A DNA stretch of 25,196 bases from contig CALFXV010000046.1 in the NCBI GenBank assembly GCA_937957775.1, forward strand, positions 1 through 25,196, given 5' to 3'. The position numbers were made by a program, and so were the translations under genes. The DNA is from an uncultured Methylotenera sp. (GTDB lineage Bacteria > Pseudomonadota > Gammaproteobacteria > Burkholderiales > Methylophilaceae). Shown here in pieces: positions 17,801 through 25,196 of this stretch. Below the pieces are notes generated by a model. The model ran no database searches, was not told the DNA's origin, and was given only the letters and a program-made list of their open reading frames with translations. Numbering within the stretch: position 1 is the stretch's first letter; each line of letters starts with the position of its first letter.

Positions 17801-17820
17801 CACTTAAAAACATTTAAGTG
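17801..17820 (+). promoter_or_regulatory. Perfect palindrome just before the carA ribosome-binding site
   Basis: CACTTAAA (17801-17808) and TTTAAGTG (17813-17820) form a perfect inverted repeat around AACA. It ends ten bases before the AGGAG Shine-Dalgarno element at 17831-17835. It could be an RNA hairpin in the leader or an operator for a dimeric regulator. No T tract follows, so it is not an intrinsic terminator. Confidence 0.45.
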
Positions 17821-17840
17821 AACTAAAACAAGGAGTTGCT

Positions 17841-18995
17841 GTGTCACAAAACCTGCCCGCCATACTAGTACTTGCAGATGGAACTGTGTTTCGTGGTAGC
17901 TCTATTGGTGTGTCAGGACAGGCCAGCCTCGGCCAAACAGTCGGTGAAGTGGTGTTTAACACCGCCATGACCGGCTACCAAGAAATCTTAACCGATCCTT
18001 CTTACACCAAGCAAATTGTCACCCTTACTTACCCACATATCGGCAATTACGGCGTTAACCCAGAAGACGTCGAATCTGGCCAAGTTTATGCTGCTGGTTT
18101 AATTATTCGTGACCTGCCTTTAATTCACAGCAATTTCAGAAACATCCAATCCTTAAGCGAGTATTTGGTGGCCAATAAAGTGGTCGCCATCGCCGATATC
18201 GACACGCGCAAATTAACCCGTATTCTGCGAGAAAAAGGCGCCCAAGCTGGTGCCATTATCGCCGGTGAGGCGGATGAGGCGAAAGCCATTGCCGCTGCCA
18301 TGAGCTTGATTCAAGGCTTCCCTGGTTTGACTGGCATGGATTTGGCCAAAGTGGTCACTTGCAACAAGCCCTATGAATTCACTGAAGCCGAGTGGGCTTT
18401 AGGGCAAGGGTTTGCTCAGCCGCCGGCTAAAAAATTCCATGTGGTGGCTTACGACTACGGCGTCAAGCGTAACATTTTGCGTATGTTGGTGTCGCGCGGC
18501 TGTAAAGTCACCGTGGTGCCGGCGCAGACTGCCGCGGCCGACGTGTTGGCCTATGAGCCGGATGGTGTGTTTTTATCCAATGGTCCGGGGGACCCAGCGC
18601 CATGCGATTACGCTATTGCTGCCATTAAAACCATAGTCGACAGCGGCGTTCCAACCTTTGGTATTTGCTTAGGTCACCAATTGTTGGCCTTAGCCAGTCA
18701 AGCAAAAACCCACAAAATGAAATTCGGTCACCACGGTGCCAACCACCCGGTGCAAGACATCAAAACCAAGCGCGTTTACATCACCAGTCAAAACCACGGT
18801 TTTGCGGTCGATGCCGCCAGCTTGCCGGCCAACCTTAAAACCACGCATGTATCATTGTTTGATGGCAGCTTGCAAGGCATAGCCCGCACCGATAAACCGG
18901 CCTTTAGTTTCCAAGGTCACCCTGAGGCCAGCCCAGGCCCGACAGAAATGAGTTATTTGTTTGATCAATTTATTGCATTAATGGAAAAAAACTAG
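17841..18995 (+). CDS. carA: Carbamoyl-phosphate synthase small (glutaminase) subunit
   Basis: CarA hydrolyses glutamine and channels ammonia to CarB for carbamoyl phosphate, the shared precursor of arginine and pyrimidines. The 384-residue protein has the N-terminal CPSase domain ([16 protein letters not shown]) and a class I amidotransferase domain. Its triad is C276 in FGICLGHQ, H360 and E362 in FQGHPEAS. The start is GTG at 17841, supported by AGGAG six bases upstream; the next residues [16 protein letters not shown] match the family start. It has its own sigma-70 promoter and a structured leader, and carB follows after 77 bases. Confidence 0.98.
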   Translation: MSQNLPAILVLADGTVFRGSSIGVSGQASLGQTVGEVVFNTAMTGYQEILTDPSYTKQIVTLTYPHIGNYGVNPEDVESGQVYAAGLIIRDLPLIHSNFRNIQSLSEYLVANKVVAIADIDTRKLTRILREKGAQAGAIIAGEADEAKAIAAAMSLIQGFPGLTGMDLAKVVTCNKPYEFTEAEWALGQGFAQPPAKKFHVVAYDYGVKRNILRMLVSRGCKVTVVPAQTAAADVLAYEPDGVFLSNGPGDPAPCDYAIAAIKTIVDSGVPTFGICLGHQLLALASQAKTHKMKFGHHGANHPVQDIKTKRVYITSQNHGFAVDAASLPANLKTTHVSLFDGSLQGIARTDKPAFSFQGHPEASPGPTEMSYLFDQFIALMEKN

Positions 18996-19072
18996 GCTGA
19001 CCTTAAACTTTGGTGAGCCCGCTAAGCGTGCTAACTGAAAACGGTCGACCCAGGATTAACAACTGAGAAACT

Positions 19073-22000
19073 ATGGCAAAACGTACAGACATTAAATCCA
19101 TACTTATCATAGGCGCAGGGCCTATCGTAATTGGTCAAGCATGCGAGTTTGATTACTCCGGTGCGCAGGCATGCAAAGCCCTCCGCGAAGAAGGTTACCG
19201 CGTTATTTTGGTGAACTCCAATCCGGCCACCATCATGACCGATCCGGAAATGGCCGATGCCACTTACATCGAGCCGGTGACCTGGCAAGTGGTGGAAAAG
19301 ATTATTGCTAAAGAACGCCCGGATGCTTTGTTGCCTACCATGGGTGGGCAAACGGCTCTCAATTGCGCCCTGGATTTAGATAAGCACGGTGTCTTAGCCA
19401 AATACAAAGTGGAGTTAATCGGCGCTTCCAAAGAGGCCATAGACAAGGCCGAAGACAGGCAAAAATTTAAAGAAGCCATGACCAAGATAGGCCTAGGCTC
19501 AGCGCGTTCCGTGATTGCCCACAGCATGGAAGAAGCCTTGCAAGTGCAACCTGGCATAGGCTACCCAGCGATTATTCGCCCGTCCTTTACCATGGGCGGC
19601 AGTGGCGGCGGCATTGCCTACAACCGTGAAGAATTTGTGTCCATCTGCGAGCGCGGTTTGGATGCCTCGCCCACCAGCGAATTGCTCATAGAGGAATCCT
19701 TGTTGGGTTGGAAAGAATACGAGATGGAAGTGGTACGCGACTCCGCGGACAACTGCATCATCGTCTGCTCCATTGAAAACCTAGACCCCATGGGCGTGCA
19801 TACCGGTGACTCAATTACCGTTGCGCCAGCCCAAACCTTGACCGATAAAGAATACCAAATCATGCGCAATGCCTCCTTGGCCGTGTTGCGTGAAATCGGC
19901 GTCGACACTGGCGGTTCGAACGTGCAATTTGCCATCAACCCAGTAGACGGTCGCATGATCGTCATCGAGATGAACCCACGTGTGTCGCGTTCATCGGCCT
20001 TGGCTTCTAAAGCGACCGGTTTCCCTATAGCGAAAGTGGCCGCCAAATTGGCGGTGGGCTTTACCTTGGACGAATTGCGTAACGAAATTACCGGTGGTGC
20101 AACGCCGGCTTCGTTTGAGCCGTCTATCGATTACGTGGTGACCAAGATACCTAGGTTTGCCTTTGAAAAATTTCCGCAAGCCGATTCGCGTTTAACCACG
20201 CAAATGAAATCGGTAGGCGAAGTCATGGCCATGGGCCGCACCTTCCAAGAATCCTTCCAAAAAGCCTTGCGCGGCCTGGAAGTGGGCGTGGACGGATTGG
20301 ATGAAAAAACCACCGACCTAGACTTGATCACCAAGGAAATGGGTGTGCCTGGGCCGGAACGTATTTGGTACGTGGCCGATGCCTTTAGGTTGGGCATGAG
20401 CGTGGACGAGGTGTTCGCTATCTGTAAAATTGACCATTGGTTCTTGGTGCAAATTAAAGATTTGATAGACCGCGAGCAAGCCTTAAAAGGCAAGCAGATC
20501 GCCGATCTGGATAAAGCCGCCATGCTGAAATTAAAACGCAGCGGCTTCTCAGACAGGCGTTTAGCCAGCTTGCTCAATACCGATCAGCACGCCGTGCGCG
20601 CCTATCGCCAAGCCCTGCAAGTACGCCCGGTTTACAAGCGTGTCGACACCTGTGCGGCCGAGTTTGCGACCAACACCGCTTACATGTATTCCAGCTACGA
20701 AGAAGAGTGCGAAGCCGCGCCGAGCAATAAGAAAAAAATCATGATATTGGGCGGCGGTCCTAACCGCATAGGCCAAGGCATCGAGTTTGATTATTGCTGC
20801 GTGCATGCCGCCTTTGCCATGCGCGAAGACGGTTATGAAACCATCATGGTTAACTGCAACCCGGAAACCGTGTCCACCGATTACGACACCTCGGATCGCT
20901 TGTATTTTGAGCCGGTGACCTTAGAAGACGTATTGGAAATTGTCGCCATCGAAAAACCGGTTGGCGTGATCGTGCAATACGGTGGCCAAACCCCATTAAA
21001 ATTAGCGCGTGATTTAGAAAAAGCCGGCGTGCCCATCATAGGCACCACCCCGGATGCGATTGATAAAGCCGAAGACCGTGAGCGTTTCCAAAAAATGCTG
21101 CAAGAATTAGGCCTTAAACAACCGCCTAACCGCACCGCCAGAACGCCAGAAGAAGCCATACGCTTGGCGCTAGAGATTGGTTATCCATTGGTGGTACGCC
21201 CTAGCTATGTGTTGGGTGGTCGCGCCATGGAAATCGTGCAAGAGCAATCGCAATTAGAGCGTTACATGCGTGAGGCAGTTAAAGTATCCAACGAATCGCC
21301 GGTGCTATTGGATCGATTCTTAAACGATGCCCTAGAAGTCGATGTCGATGCCTTGTGCGACAGCACTGGCGACGTCATCATAGGCGGCATCATGGAGCAC
21401 GTTGAACAAGCCGGTGTGCATTCTGGCGACTCCGCGTGCTCATTGCCACCGTATAGCTTGTCGGCTAAGTTGCAGGACGAATTGCGTGAGCAAACCAAAC
21501 AAATGGCCCGTGCTTTAGGCGTGGTCGGATTGATGAATGTGCAGTTTGCCATCCAAGGCAAAACCGTTTACGTGTTAGAAGTGAACCCACGCGCATCGCG
21601 TACCGTGCCATTTGTTTCGAAAGCCTGCGGTTTGCAATTGGCTAAAGTGGCGGCACGTTGCATGATAGGCACCTCGCTAAAAGCACAAGGCGTGACCCGT
21701 GAAATCATCCCACCGTTCTATTCCGTGAAAGAGGCGGTGTTCCCCTTCATTAAATTCCCTGGGGTGGACACGATTTTAGGTCCAGAAATGAAATCCACCG
21801 GTGAGGTGATGGGCGTAGGCGCTACCTTTGCTGAGGCATTCTTGAAATCGCAACTGGGTGCCTCCACCAAGTTGCCTGAAGGCGGTCGCGCCTTCATTAG
21901 CGTGCGCAAGGAAGACTACAACAAAGTAGTGGAAATCGCTCATGCCTTGCACGATTTAGGCTTTGAGTTGGTAGCCACCAAAGGCACGGCCACGGCTTTA

Positions 22001-22279
22001 ACGGCCAACGGCTTAAAAGTGGCGTCGGTGAACAAGGTGGCCGAAGGCCGTCCGCACATTGTCGACATGATTAAGAACAACGACATCAGCTTTATCGTGA
22101 ACGTGACCGAAGACAAACGCGCCGTGGCCGATTCCTACGAAATTCGCCGCTCTGCCTTGCAAAACAAAGTCACTTATTACACCACGCTAGCTGGCGCAAA
22201 AGCCGCCTGCATAGGCATGGCTCACATGCAAGAGCTGACCGTTGAGTCCTTGCAAGACTTGCATAAAAAGCTGGCATAA
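19073..22279 (+). CDS. carB: Carbamoyl-phosphate synthase large subunit
   Basis: CarB makes carbamoyl phosphate from bicarbonate, ammonia and two ATP. The 1068-residue protein has the usual duplicated architecture. The first synthetase half opens with [23 protein letters not shown]. The second half opens with [22 protein letters not shown] near residue 555, and each half carries ATP-grasp blocks such as [14 protein letters not shown] and [14 protein letters not shown]. The C-terminal allosteric MGS-like domain starts near 935 ([16 protein letters not shown]). It follows carA by 77 bases on the same strand. A terminator lies about 50 bases after its stop codon. Confidence 0.99.
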   Translation: MAKRTDIKSILIIGAGPIVIGQACEFDYSGAQACKALREEGYRVILVNSNPATIMTDPEMADATYIEPVTWQVVEKIIAKERPDALLPTMGGQTALNCALDLDKHGVLAKYKVELIGASKEAIDKAEDRQKFKEAMTKIGLGSARSVIAHSMEEALQVQPGIGYPAIIRPSFTMGGSGGGIAYNREEFVSICERGLDASPTSELLIEESLLGWKEYEMEVVRDSADNCIIVCSIENLDPMGVHTGDSITVAPAQTLTDKEYQIMRNASLAVLREIGVDTGGSNVQFAINPVDGRMIVIEMNPRVSRSSALASKATGFPIAKVAAKLAVGFTLDELRNEITGGATPASFEPSIDYVVTKIPRFAFEKFPQADSRLTTQMKSVGEVMAMGRTFQESFQKALRGLEVGVDGLDEKTTDLDLITKEMGVPGPERIWYVADAFRLGMSVDEVFAICKIDHWFLVQIKDLIDREQALKGKQIADLDKAAMLKLKRSGFSDRRLASLLNTDQHAVRAYRQALQVRPVYKRVDTCAAEFATNTAYMYSSYEEECEAAPSNKKKIMILGGGPNRIGQGIEFDYCCVHAAFAMREDGYETIMVNCNPETVSTDYDTSDRLYFEPVTLEDVLEIVAIEKPVGVIVQYGGQTPLKLARDLEKAGVPIIGTTPDAIDKAEDRERFQKMLQELGLKQPPNRTARTPEEAIRLALEIGYPLVVRPSYVLGGRAMEIVQEQSQLERYMREAVKVSNESPVLLDRFLNDALEVDVDALCDSTGDVIIGGIMEHVEQAGVHSGDSACSLPPYSLSAKLQDELREQTKQMARALGVVGLMNVQFAIQGKTVYVLEVNPRASRTVPFVSKACGLQLAKVAARCMIGTSLKAQGVTREIIPPFYSVKEAVFPFIKFPGVDTILGPEMKSTGEVMGVGATFAEAFLKSQLGASTKLPEGGRAFISVRKEDYNKVVEIAHALHDLGFELVATKGTATALTANGLKVASVNKVAEGRPHIVDMIKNNDISFIVNVTEDKRAVADSYEIRRSALQNKVTYYTTLAGAKAACIGMAHMQELTVESLQDLHKKLA

Positions 22280-22330
22280 AATACACTTTGATCAAGATTT
22301 TTTAATTTACACACTAGCAATGACATTTAA

Positions 22331-22366
22331 AGCCACACTCAGTTTGGGTGTGGTTTGTTTTTTATT
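22331..22366 (+). terminator. Rho-independent terminator between carB and greA
   Basis: CCACACTC (22333-22340) pairs with GGGTGTGG (22346-22353) around AGTTT, with one T-G wobble, and is followed by TTTG and six T. It sits only about 16 bases upstream of the greA start codon, leaving little room for a promoter between them, so greA may be expressed through it. Confidence 0.9.
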
Positions 22367-22381
22367 CAGGGATTTTTTAAG

Positions 22382-22864
22382 ATGGCAGTGATACAAGTTC
22401 CGGTGACCGTTAAAGGCGCCGCACTATTAAAAGAAGAGTTGTTGCGTTTACGCGGTGTCGATAGACCGGACGTCATACAGGCGATTGCGGAAGCACGTGC
22501 GCAAGGCGATTTATCGGAAAATGCCGAGTACGAAGCGGCAAAAGAACGCCAAAGTTTTATCGAAGGGCGCATTGCCGAATTGGAAGCTAAGTTGTCCAAT
22601 GCCATGATCATCGATCCGACCACCTTGCACGCCGATGGTCGCTGTGTATTCGGCGCCACCGTGCGCATAGAGGATTTAGAAAGCGGTGCCGTCATCAGCT
22701 ACCAAATCGTTGGTGACGACGAAGCCGACATTAAAAACGGTAAGATTTCCATCAGCTCACCGATATCACGTGGTTTGATAGGTAAATCAGAAGGCGACGT
22801 GGCAGAAGTCATGGCGCCAGGTGGCATAAAAGAATACGAGATATTAGAAGTTCAATACATTTAG
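22382..22864 (+). CDS. greA: Transcript cleavage factor GreA
   Basis: GreA binds the RNA polymerase secondary channel and stimulates cleavage of backtracked transcripts. With the ATG at 22382 the protein has 160 residues, close to E. coli GreA (158). It has an N-terminal coiled coil (about 10-75) carrying [20 protein letters not shown] with the acidic tip, and a C-terminal globular FKBP-like domain with the segments [12 protein letters not shown] and [15 protein letters not shown] longer in-frame start (TTG at 22355) would lie in the terminator stem and U tract and adds an atypical FFIQGFFK, so it is rejected. The ribosome-binding site is weak. Its position after carAB is typical of proteobacteria. 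Confidence 0.97.
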   Translation: MAVIQVPVTVKGAALLKEELLRLRGVDRPDVIQAIAEARAQGDLSENAEYEAAKERQSFIEGRIAELEAKLSNAMIIDPTTLHADGRCVFGATVRIEDLESGAVISYQIVGDDEADIKNGKISISSPISRGLIGKSEGDVAEVMAPGGIKEYEILEVQYI

Positions 22865-22888
22865 TGCGGTTTAATCTGAGGCATCACC

Positions 22889-23335
22889 ATGAAAAATAAT
22901 TGGTCAGATAAAGTCAGTTTGTTACTCATTACCTTTTGGGTAGGCAGTCTTTGGAGCATAGCCGCGGTCGCCTACGTCTTGTTTAATACGCTTCCAGACC
23001 GGCAGTTGGCAGGCCAGTTGGCCGGTCAGTTCTTTGATTACGTGGCCTATTTAGGGCTGTTTTCTGCTTTTTTCTTATTGATGCAACGCTTATTTAGCTT
23101 TGGCAGCCTCGCTTTAAAGCAAGGCTATTTTTGGGCGGTGCTGGTGATGTTGTTATTGGTTTTAGCCGGTCACTTTGGCATACAGCCGATATTGGCCCAA
23201 TTAAAAGCCGATGCCTTGCCCAGCGATGTTATGCAAAGTGTGTTTTCTGATCGGTTTGCCACGTGGCACGGGGTAGCCAGCATTGCCTATGTGTTGCAAT
23301 GCTTGCTTGGTTTGGTGGTGGTGCTGAAAAAGTAA
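22889..23335 (+). CDS. DUF4149-family inner-membrane protein
   Basis: A 148-residue protein of unknown function that resembles the DUF4149 (TMEM205-like) family found next to greA in betaproteobacteria. Four hydrophobic segments are visible: about 9-32, 49-69, 80-98 and 126-146. The last is preceded by FATWHGVASIAY, which contains a conserved-looking Trp-His pair. A TGAGG ribosome-binding site at 22877-22881 precedes the ATG. It starts 24 bases after greA, so cotranscription is likely. Its stop lies four bases from that of the convergent yhbY. No enzymatic motif is seen. Confidence 0.82.
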   Translation: MKNNWSDKVSLLLITFWVGSLWSIAAVAYVLFNTLPDRQLAGQLAGQFFDYVAYLGLFSAFFLLMQRLFSFGSLALKQGYFWAVLVMLLLVLAGHFGIQPILAQLKADALPSDVMQSVFSDRFATWHGVASIAYVLQCLLGLVVVLKK

Positions 23336-23339
23336 GGCC

Positions 23340-23630
23340 TTATTTCTGCGGCACGACGATTTTTGGTTTGGTCGATGCGCGGTACACCACCAATTGTTTA
23401 CCTATTTGATGCACGGCAAGCGCATTCGTCTGTTGGCAAATATCCACCAGCATTTGACTGCGCAAGACTCGGTCGTCGCTCATGACTTTAATCTTGATGA
23501 GTTCGTGGGCGTCTAAGTTGACGTTAATTTCTTTCATGACCGCCTCGGATAAGCCCTTGTTGCTGATCATAACGACCGGGTTTAAGTTATGCGCTAGGCC
23601 ACGTAAGTAGCTGATTTGTTTTGAATTCAC
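23340..23630 (-). CDS. yhbY: CRM-domain RNA-binding protein YhbY
   Basis: A 96-residue single CRM-domain protein. E. coli YhbY associates with pre-50S ribosomal particles, so a role in large-subunit assembly is likely. The family pattern is clear: an N-terminal YLRGLAHNLNPVVMISNKGLSEAVMKEI helix-strand unit, then HELIKIKV, and a C-terminal IGKQLVVYR strand. The start is GTG at 23630, preceded by a purine-rich AGAAGAAA. It is divergent from rlmE, which modifies the same subunit's rRNA, and convergent with the DUF4149 gene. The greA/yhbY/rlmE/ftsH neighbourhood is conserved in proteobacteria. Confidence 0.94.
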   Translation of the reverse strand: MNSKQISYLRGLAHNLNPVVMISNKGLSEAVMKEINVNLDAHELIKIKVMSDDRVLRSQMLVDICQQTNALAVHQIGKQLVVYRASTKPKIVVPQK

Positions 23631-23705
23631 GTTGATTTCTTCTTTTAGGTTGACTGCTTAGTCTGGATTTTTAGTGCGGTATTTTATGTGGGCGAAGTTT
23701 AACAG

Positions 23706-24323
23706 ATGAAGCTAAAACCTTCCAGCAAAGCTTGGATGCACGAACACGTTAACGACGAATTCGTTAAGCGCGCGCAAAAAGAAGGCTACCGCGCACGCGC
23801 AGCCTACAAGTTAATTGAGATAGACGACAAAGATAAGCTGATTAAACCCGGCATGACCATAGTCGACTTAGGCGCCACGCCTGGTAGTTGGTCGCAAGTG
23901 GCGACCCAACGTCTAAAGGGCCAGGGCCGTATCATCGCCTTGGATTTGTTAGAGATGGAGCCCATCAAAGGCGTGGAATTTATCCAAGGTGATTTTCGCG
24001 AAGAGGCTATTTTAAGGCAATTGGAAAACAGTTTGCAGGGCAAGCAAGTAGACCTTGTAATTGCCGACATGGCCCCCAATATGTCAGGTATCACCATCGT
24101 TGATCAAGCCGGTGCGGCCTATTTAACCGAATTGGCTTTGGAGTTCAGTCGCGATTGGTTGAAACCAAGCGGTAATTTTTTAGTCAAGGTATTCATAGGT
24201 GCTGGTTTTGATGAGATTTTAGCCAGCATGCGCGGCCTGTTTGATAAAGTCGTCACACGCAAACCCAAAGCGTCACGTGGACGCAGCAATGAAGTGTATT
24301 TGCTGGGCTTGGGTAAAAAGTAG
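23706..24323 (+). CDS. rlmE: 23S rRNA (uridine2552-2'-O)-methyltransferase RlmE (FtsJ/RrmJ)
   Basis: RlmE 2'-O-methylates U2552 in the A-loop of 23S rRNA, a late step in 50S assembly; in E. coli it is heat-shock induced. The 205-residue protein retains the catalytic K-D-K-E tetrad as K35, D121, K161 and E196, each offset by three from E. coli. The SAM-binding loop reads [12 protein letters not shown] rather than the commoner GAAPGGWSQ, a mild variant. The start ATG at 23706 begins [15 protein letters not shown]. No strong Shine-Dalgarno or sigma-32 motif is seen in the 75-base gap from yhbY. ftsH follows after about 119 bases. Confidence 0.97.
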   Translation: MKLKPSSKAWMHEHVNDEFVKRAQKEGYRARAAYKLIEIDDKDKLIKPGMTIVDLGATPGSWSQVATQRLKGQGRIIALDLLEMEPIKGVEFIQGDFREEAILRQLENSLQGKQVDLVIADMAPNMSGITIVDQAGAAYLTELALEFSRDWLKPSGNFLVKVFIGAGFDEILASMRGLFDKVVTRKPKASRGRSNEVYLLGLGKK

Positions 24324-24372
24324 GGGCGCATGCCTTAGCCCCTAAAAAAATAAGTGAAAATGCAAGCAAGGC

Positions 24373-24403
24373 CTGACAGTGGGTGCAAATTTAAGCATAA
24401 AAT
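24373..24403 (+). promoter_or_regulatory. Weak candidate promoter for ftsH
   Basis: CTGACA (24373-24378) matches the -35 consensus in five of six bases. TAAAAT (24398-24403) matches the -10 in five of six, but the spacer is 19 bases. With CATAAA (24396-24401) the spacer is 17 but the box is poorer. This is tentative. Confidence 0.3.
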
Positions 24404-24419
24404 AGCCATAACGCTTAGG

Positions 24420-24433
24420 CCTTTTAAAAAAGG
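24420..24433 (+). promoter_or_regulatory. Small hairpin covering the ftsH ribosome-binding site
   Basis: CCTTT (24420-24424) can pair with AAAGG (24429-24433) around a four-base loop. AAGG is the core of the ftsH Shine-Dalgarno element (24430-24436). The stem is only five pairs, mostly A-T, so it would be marginal at growth temperature. Confidence 0.35.
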
Positions 24434-24442
24434 AAGACGATT

Positions 24443-25196
24443 TTGAATAATATCTTTAAGAACATTGCCATTTGGGTTGCGATCGCCATGGTGTTAATGG
24501 CGGTGTTTAATTTAAGTGGTGTCAAAAACAGCGCAGACAGCCAAATCGTCTATTCCCAATTCATACAAGAAGTGAAAGACGGCCGCATTGCTAAGGTGCA
24601 GATTGATGGCCGCGTTTTGCACGGCACCACCCACGACGGTAAAAAATTCAACAGTTACGCGCCTACCGATCCTTGGTTGGTATCCGATTTATTGAAAAAC
24701 AATGTGCAAGTCGAGGCCAAGCCTGAAGAAGAGCAATCTTTCTTGATGAGTTTGTTTGTGTCCTGGTTCCCTATGATATTGCTGATTGCGGTTTGGGTGT
24801 TTTTTATGCGCCAAATGCAAGGCGGTGGTAAAGGCGGCGGTCCATTCTCGTTTGGCAAAAGCAAAGCCCGTCAATTAGATGAAACCAATAACCAAACCAC
24901 GTTTGCTGACGTGGCCGGTTGCGATGAAGCCAAGGAAGAAGTCACGGAAATCGTCGAATTTTTACGTGACCCGACTAAATTCCAAAAATTAGGCGGCCGC
25001 ATTCCTCGTGGCGTGCTCATGGTAGGCCCACCTGGTACCGGTAAAACCTTGTTGGCGCGTGCCATTGCCGGCGAAGCCAAAGTGCCGTTCTTCAGCATCT
25101 CTGGTTCAGACTTTGTGGAGATGTTTGTAGGCGTGGGCGCAGCCCGCGTGCGCGACATGTTTGAGAACGCCAAAAAGAACGCACCTTGCATCATCT
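24443..25196 (+). CDS. ftsH: ATP-dependent zinc metalloprotease FtsH, 3' end cut off by window
   Basis: FtsH is the membrane-anchored AAA+ protease that degrades misassembled membrane proteins and regulators such as sigma-32 and LpxC in E. coli. The first 251 residues are visible. They comprise a transmembrane segment (about 5-24), a periplasmic region, a second membrane segment (about 103-122), a Gly-rich linker, and the AAA domain with [13 protein letters not shown], Walker A GPPGTGKT (195-202) and pore loop MFVGVG. The frame stays open to the right edge, so the Walker B glutamate and HEXXH site lie outside. The start is TTG at 24443: [11 protein letters not shown] matches typical FtsH N-termini, and AGGAAG lies eight bases upstream. 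No in-frame ATG comes before residue 16, which is inside the first membrane segment. Confidence 0.96.
   Translation, partial: MNNIFKNIAIWVAIAMVLMAVFNLSGVKNSADSQIVYSQFIQEVKDGRIAKVQIDGRVLHGTTHDGKKFNSYAPTDPWLVSDLLKNNVQVEAKPEEEQSFLMSLFVSWFPMILLIAVWVFFMRQMQGGGKGGGPFSFGKSKARQLDETNNQTTFADVAGCDEAKEEVTEIVEFLRDPTKFQKLGGRIPRGVLMVGPPGTGKTLLARAIAGEAKVPFFSISGSDFVEMFVGVGAARVRDMFENAKKNAPCII

Noticed and set aside
22355..22381. Upstream TTG start for greA
   Set aside because: It lies in the terminator stem and T tract and adds a hydrophobic extension absent from the family; MAVIQVPVT at 22382 is the natural start.
24323..24352. GGGGC/GCCCC hairpin after rlmE as a terminator
   Set aside because: The stem is followed by A residues on the plus strand, not T, so it cannot be an intrinsic terminator for rlmE.

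Overview
The window looks like a chromosomal core segment of a betaproteobacterium. The family is probably Methylophilaceae (Methylotenera/Methylophilus-like) or a close Nitrosomonadales relative; this is inferred from gene content and order, because no search could be run. It carries adjacent Entner-Doudoroff genes (edd, eda), fur facing bamE-dapB-carA-carB-greA, and rlmE-ftsH, all on DNA of intermediate GC. I see no rRNA, tRNA, insertion sequence, phage gene or CRISPR array, and no gene-free stretch longer than 230 bases.

Layout. Positions 1-1792 (+) hold the end of rsmD, then coaD, a YfhL-type ferredoxin and gloA. They are closed by a strong bidirectional terminator shared with the convergent heat-shock cluster. 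Positions 1879-6722 (-) read, in transcription order, lpxL-like acyltransferase, grpE, dnaK, dnaJ. grpE and dnaK each have a recognisable sigma-32 promoter, and a strong hairpin separates dnaK from dnaJ. Positions 6880-10234 (+) hold edd, eda, a terminator and a HAD-family phosphatase. Positions 10255-12428 (-) hold hemH and hrcA. Positions 12542-15091 (+) hold nadK and recN, which abut exactly. fur (-) converges on recN and diverges from bamE. Positions 15632-22279 (+) run bamE, dapB, a 230-base leader region, carA and carB. A terminator then precedes greA and a DUF4149 membrane protein. yhbY (-) lies between that gene and rlmE. The start of ftsH (+) runs off the right edge.

The genes are mostly housekeeping: protein folding and quality control (GrpE/DnaK/DnaJ, HrcA, FtsH, RlmE), sugar-acid catabolism (Edd/Eda), methylglyoxal detoxification (GloA), cofactor synthesis (CoaD, HemH, NadK), arginine/pyrimidine and lysine/cell-wall precursors (CarAB, DapB), envelope assembly (LpxL-like, BamE), DNA repair (RecN), iron regulation (Fur) and RNA maturation (RsmD, YhbY, RlmE, GreA).

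I found no clear new multi-gene system. The most interesting signals are regulatory or structural: a promoter plus structured leader before carA, a CIRCE-like hairpin between dnaK and dnaJ, separate sigma-32 promoters for grpE and dnaK, a terminator directly upstream of greA that resembles the E. coli greA leader arrangement, a long Ala/Pro/Glu-rich tail on BamE, and a base-composition change near 1.9-2.1 kb.
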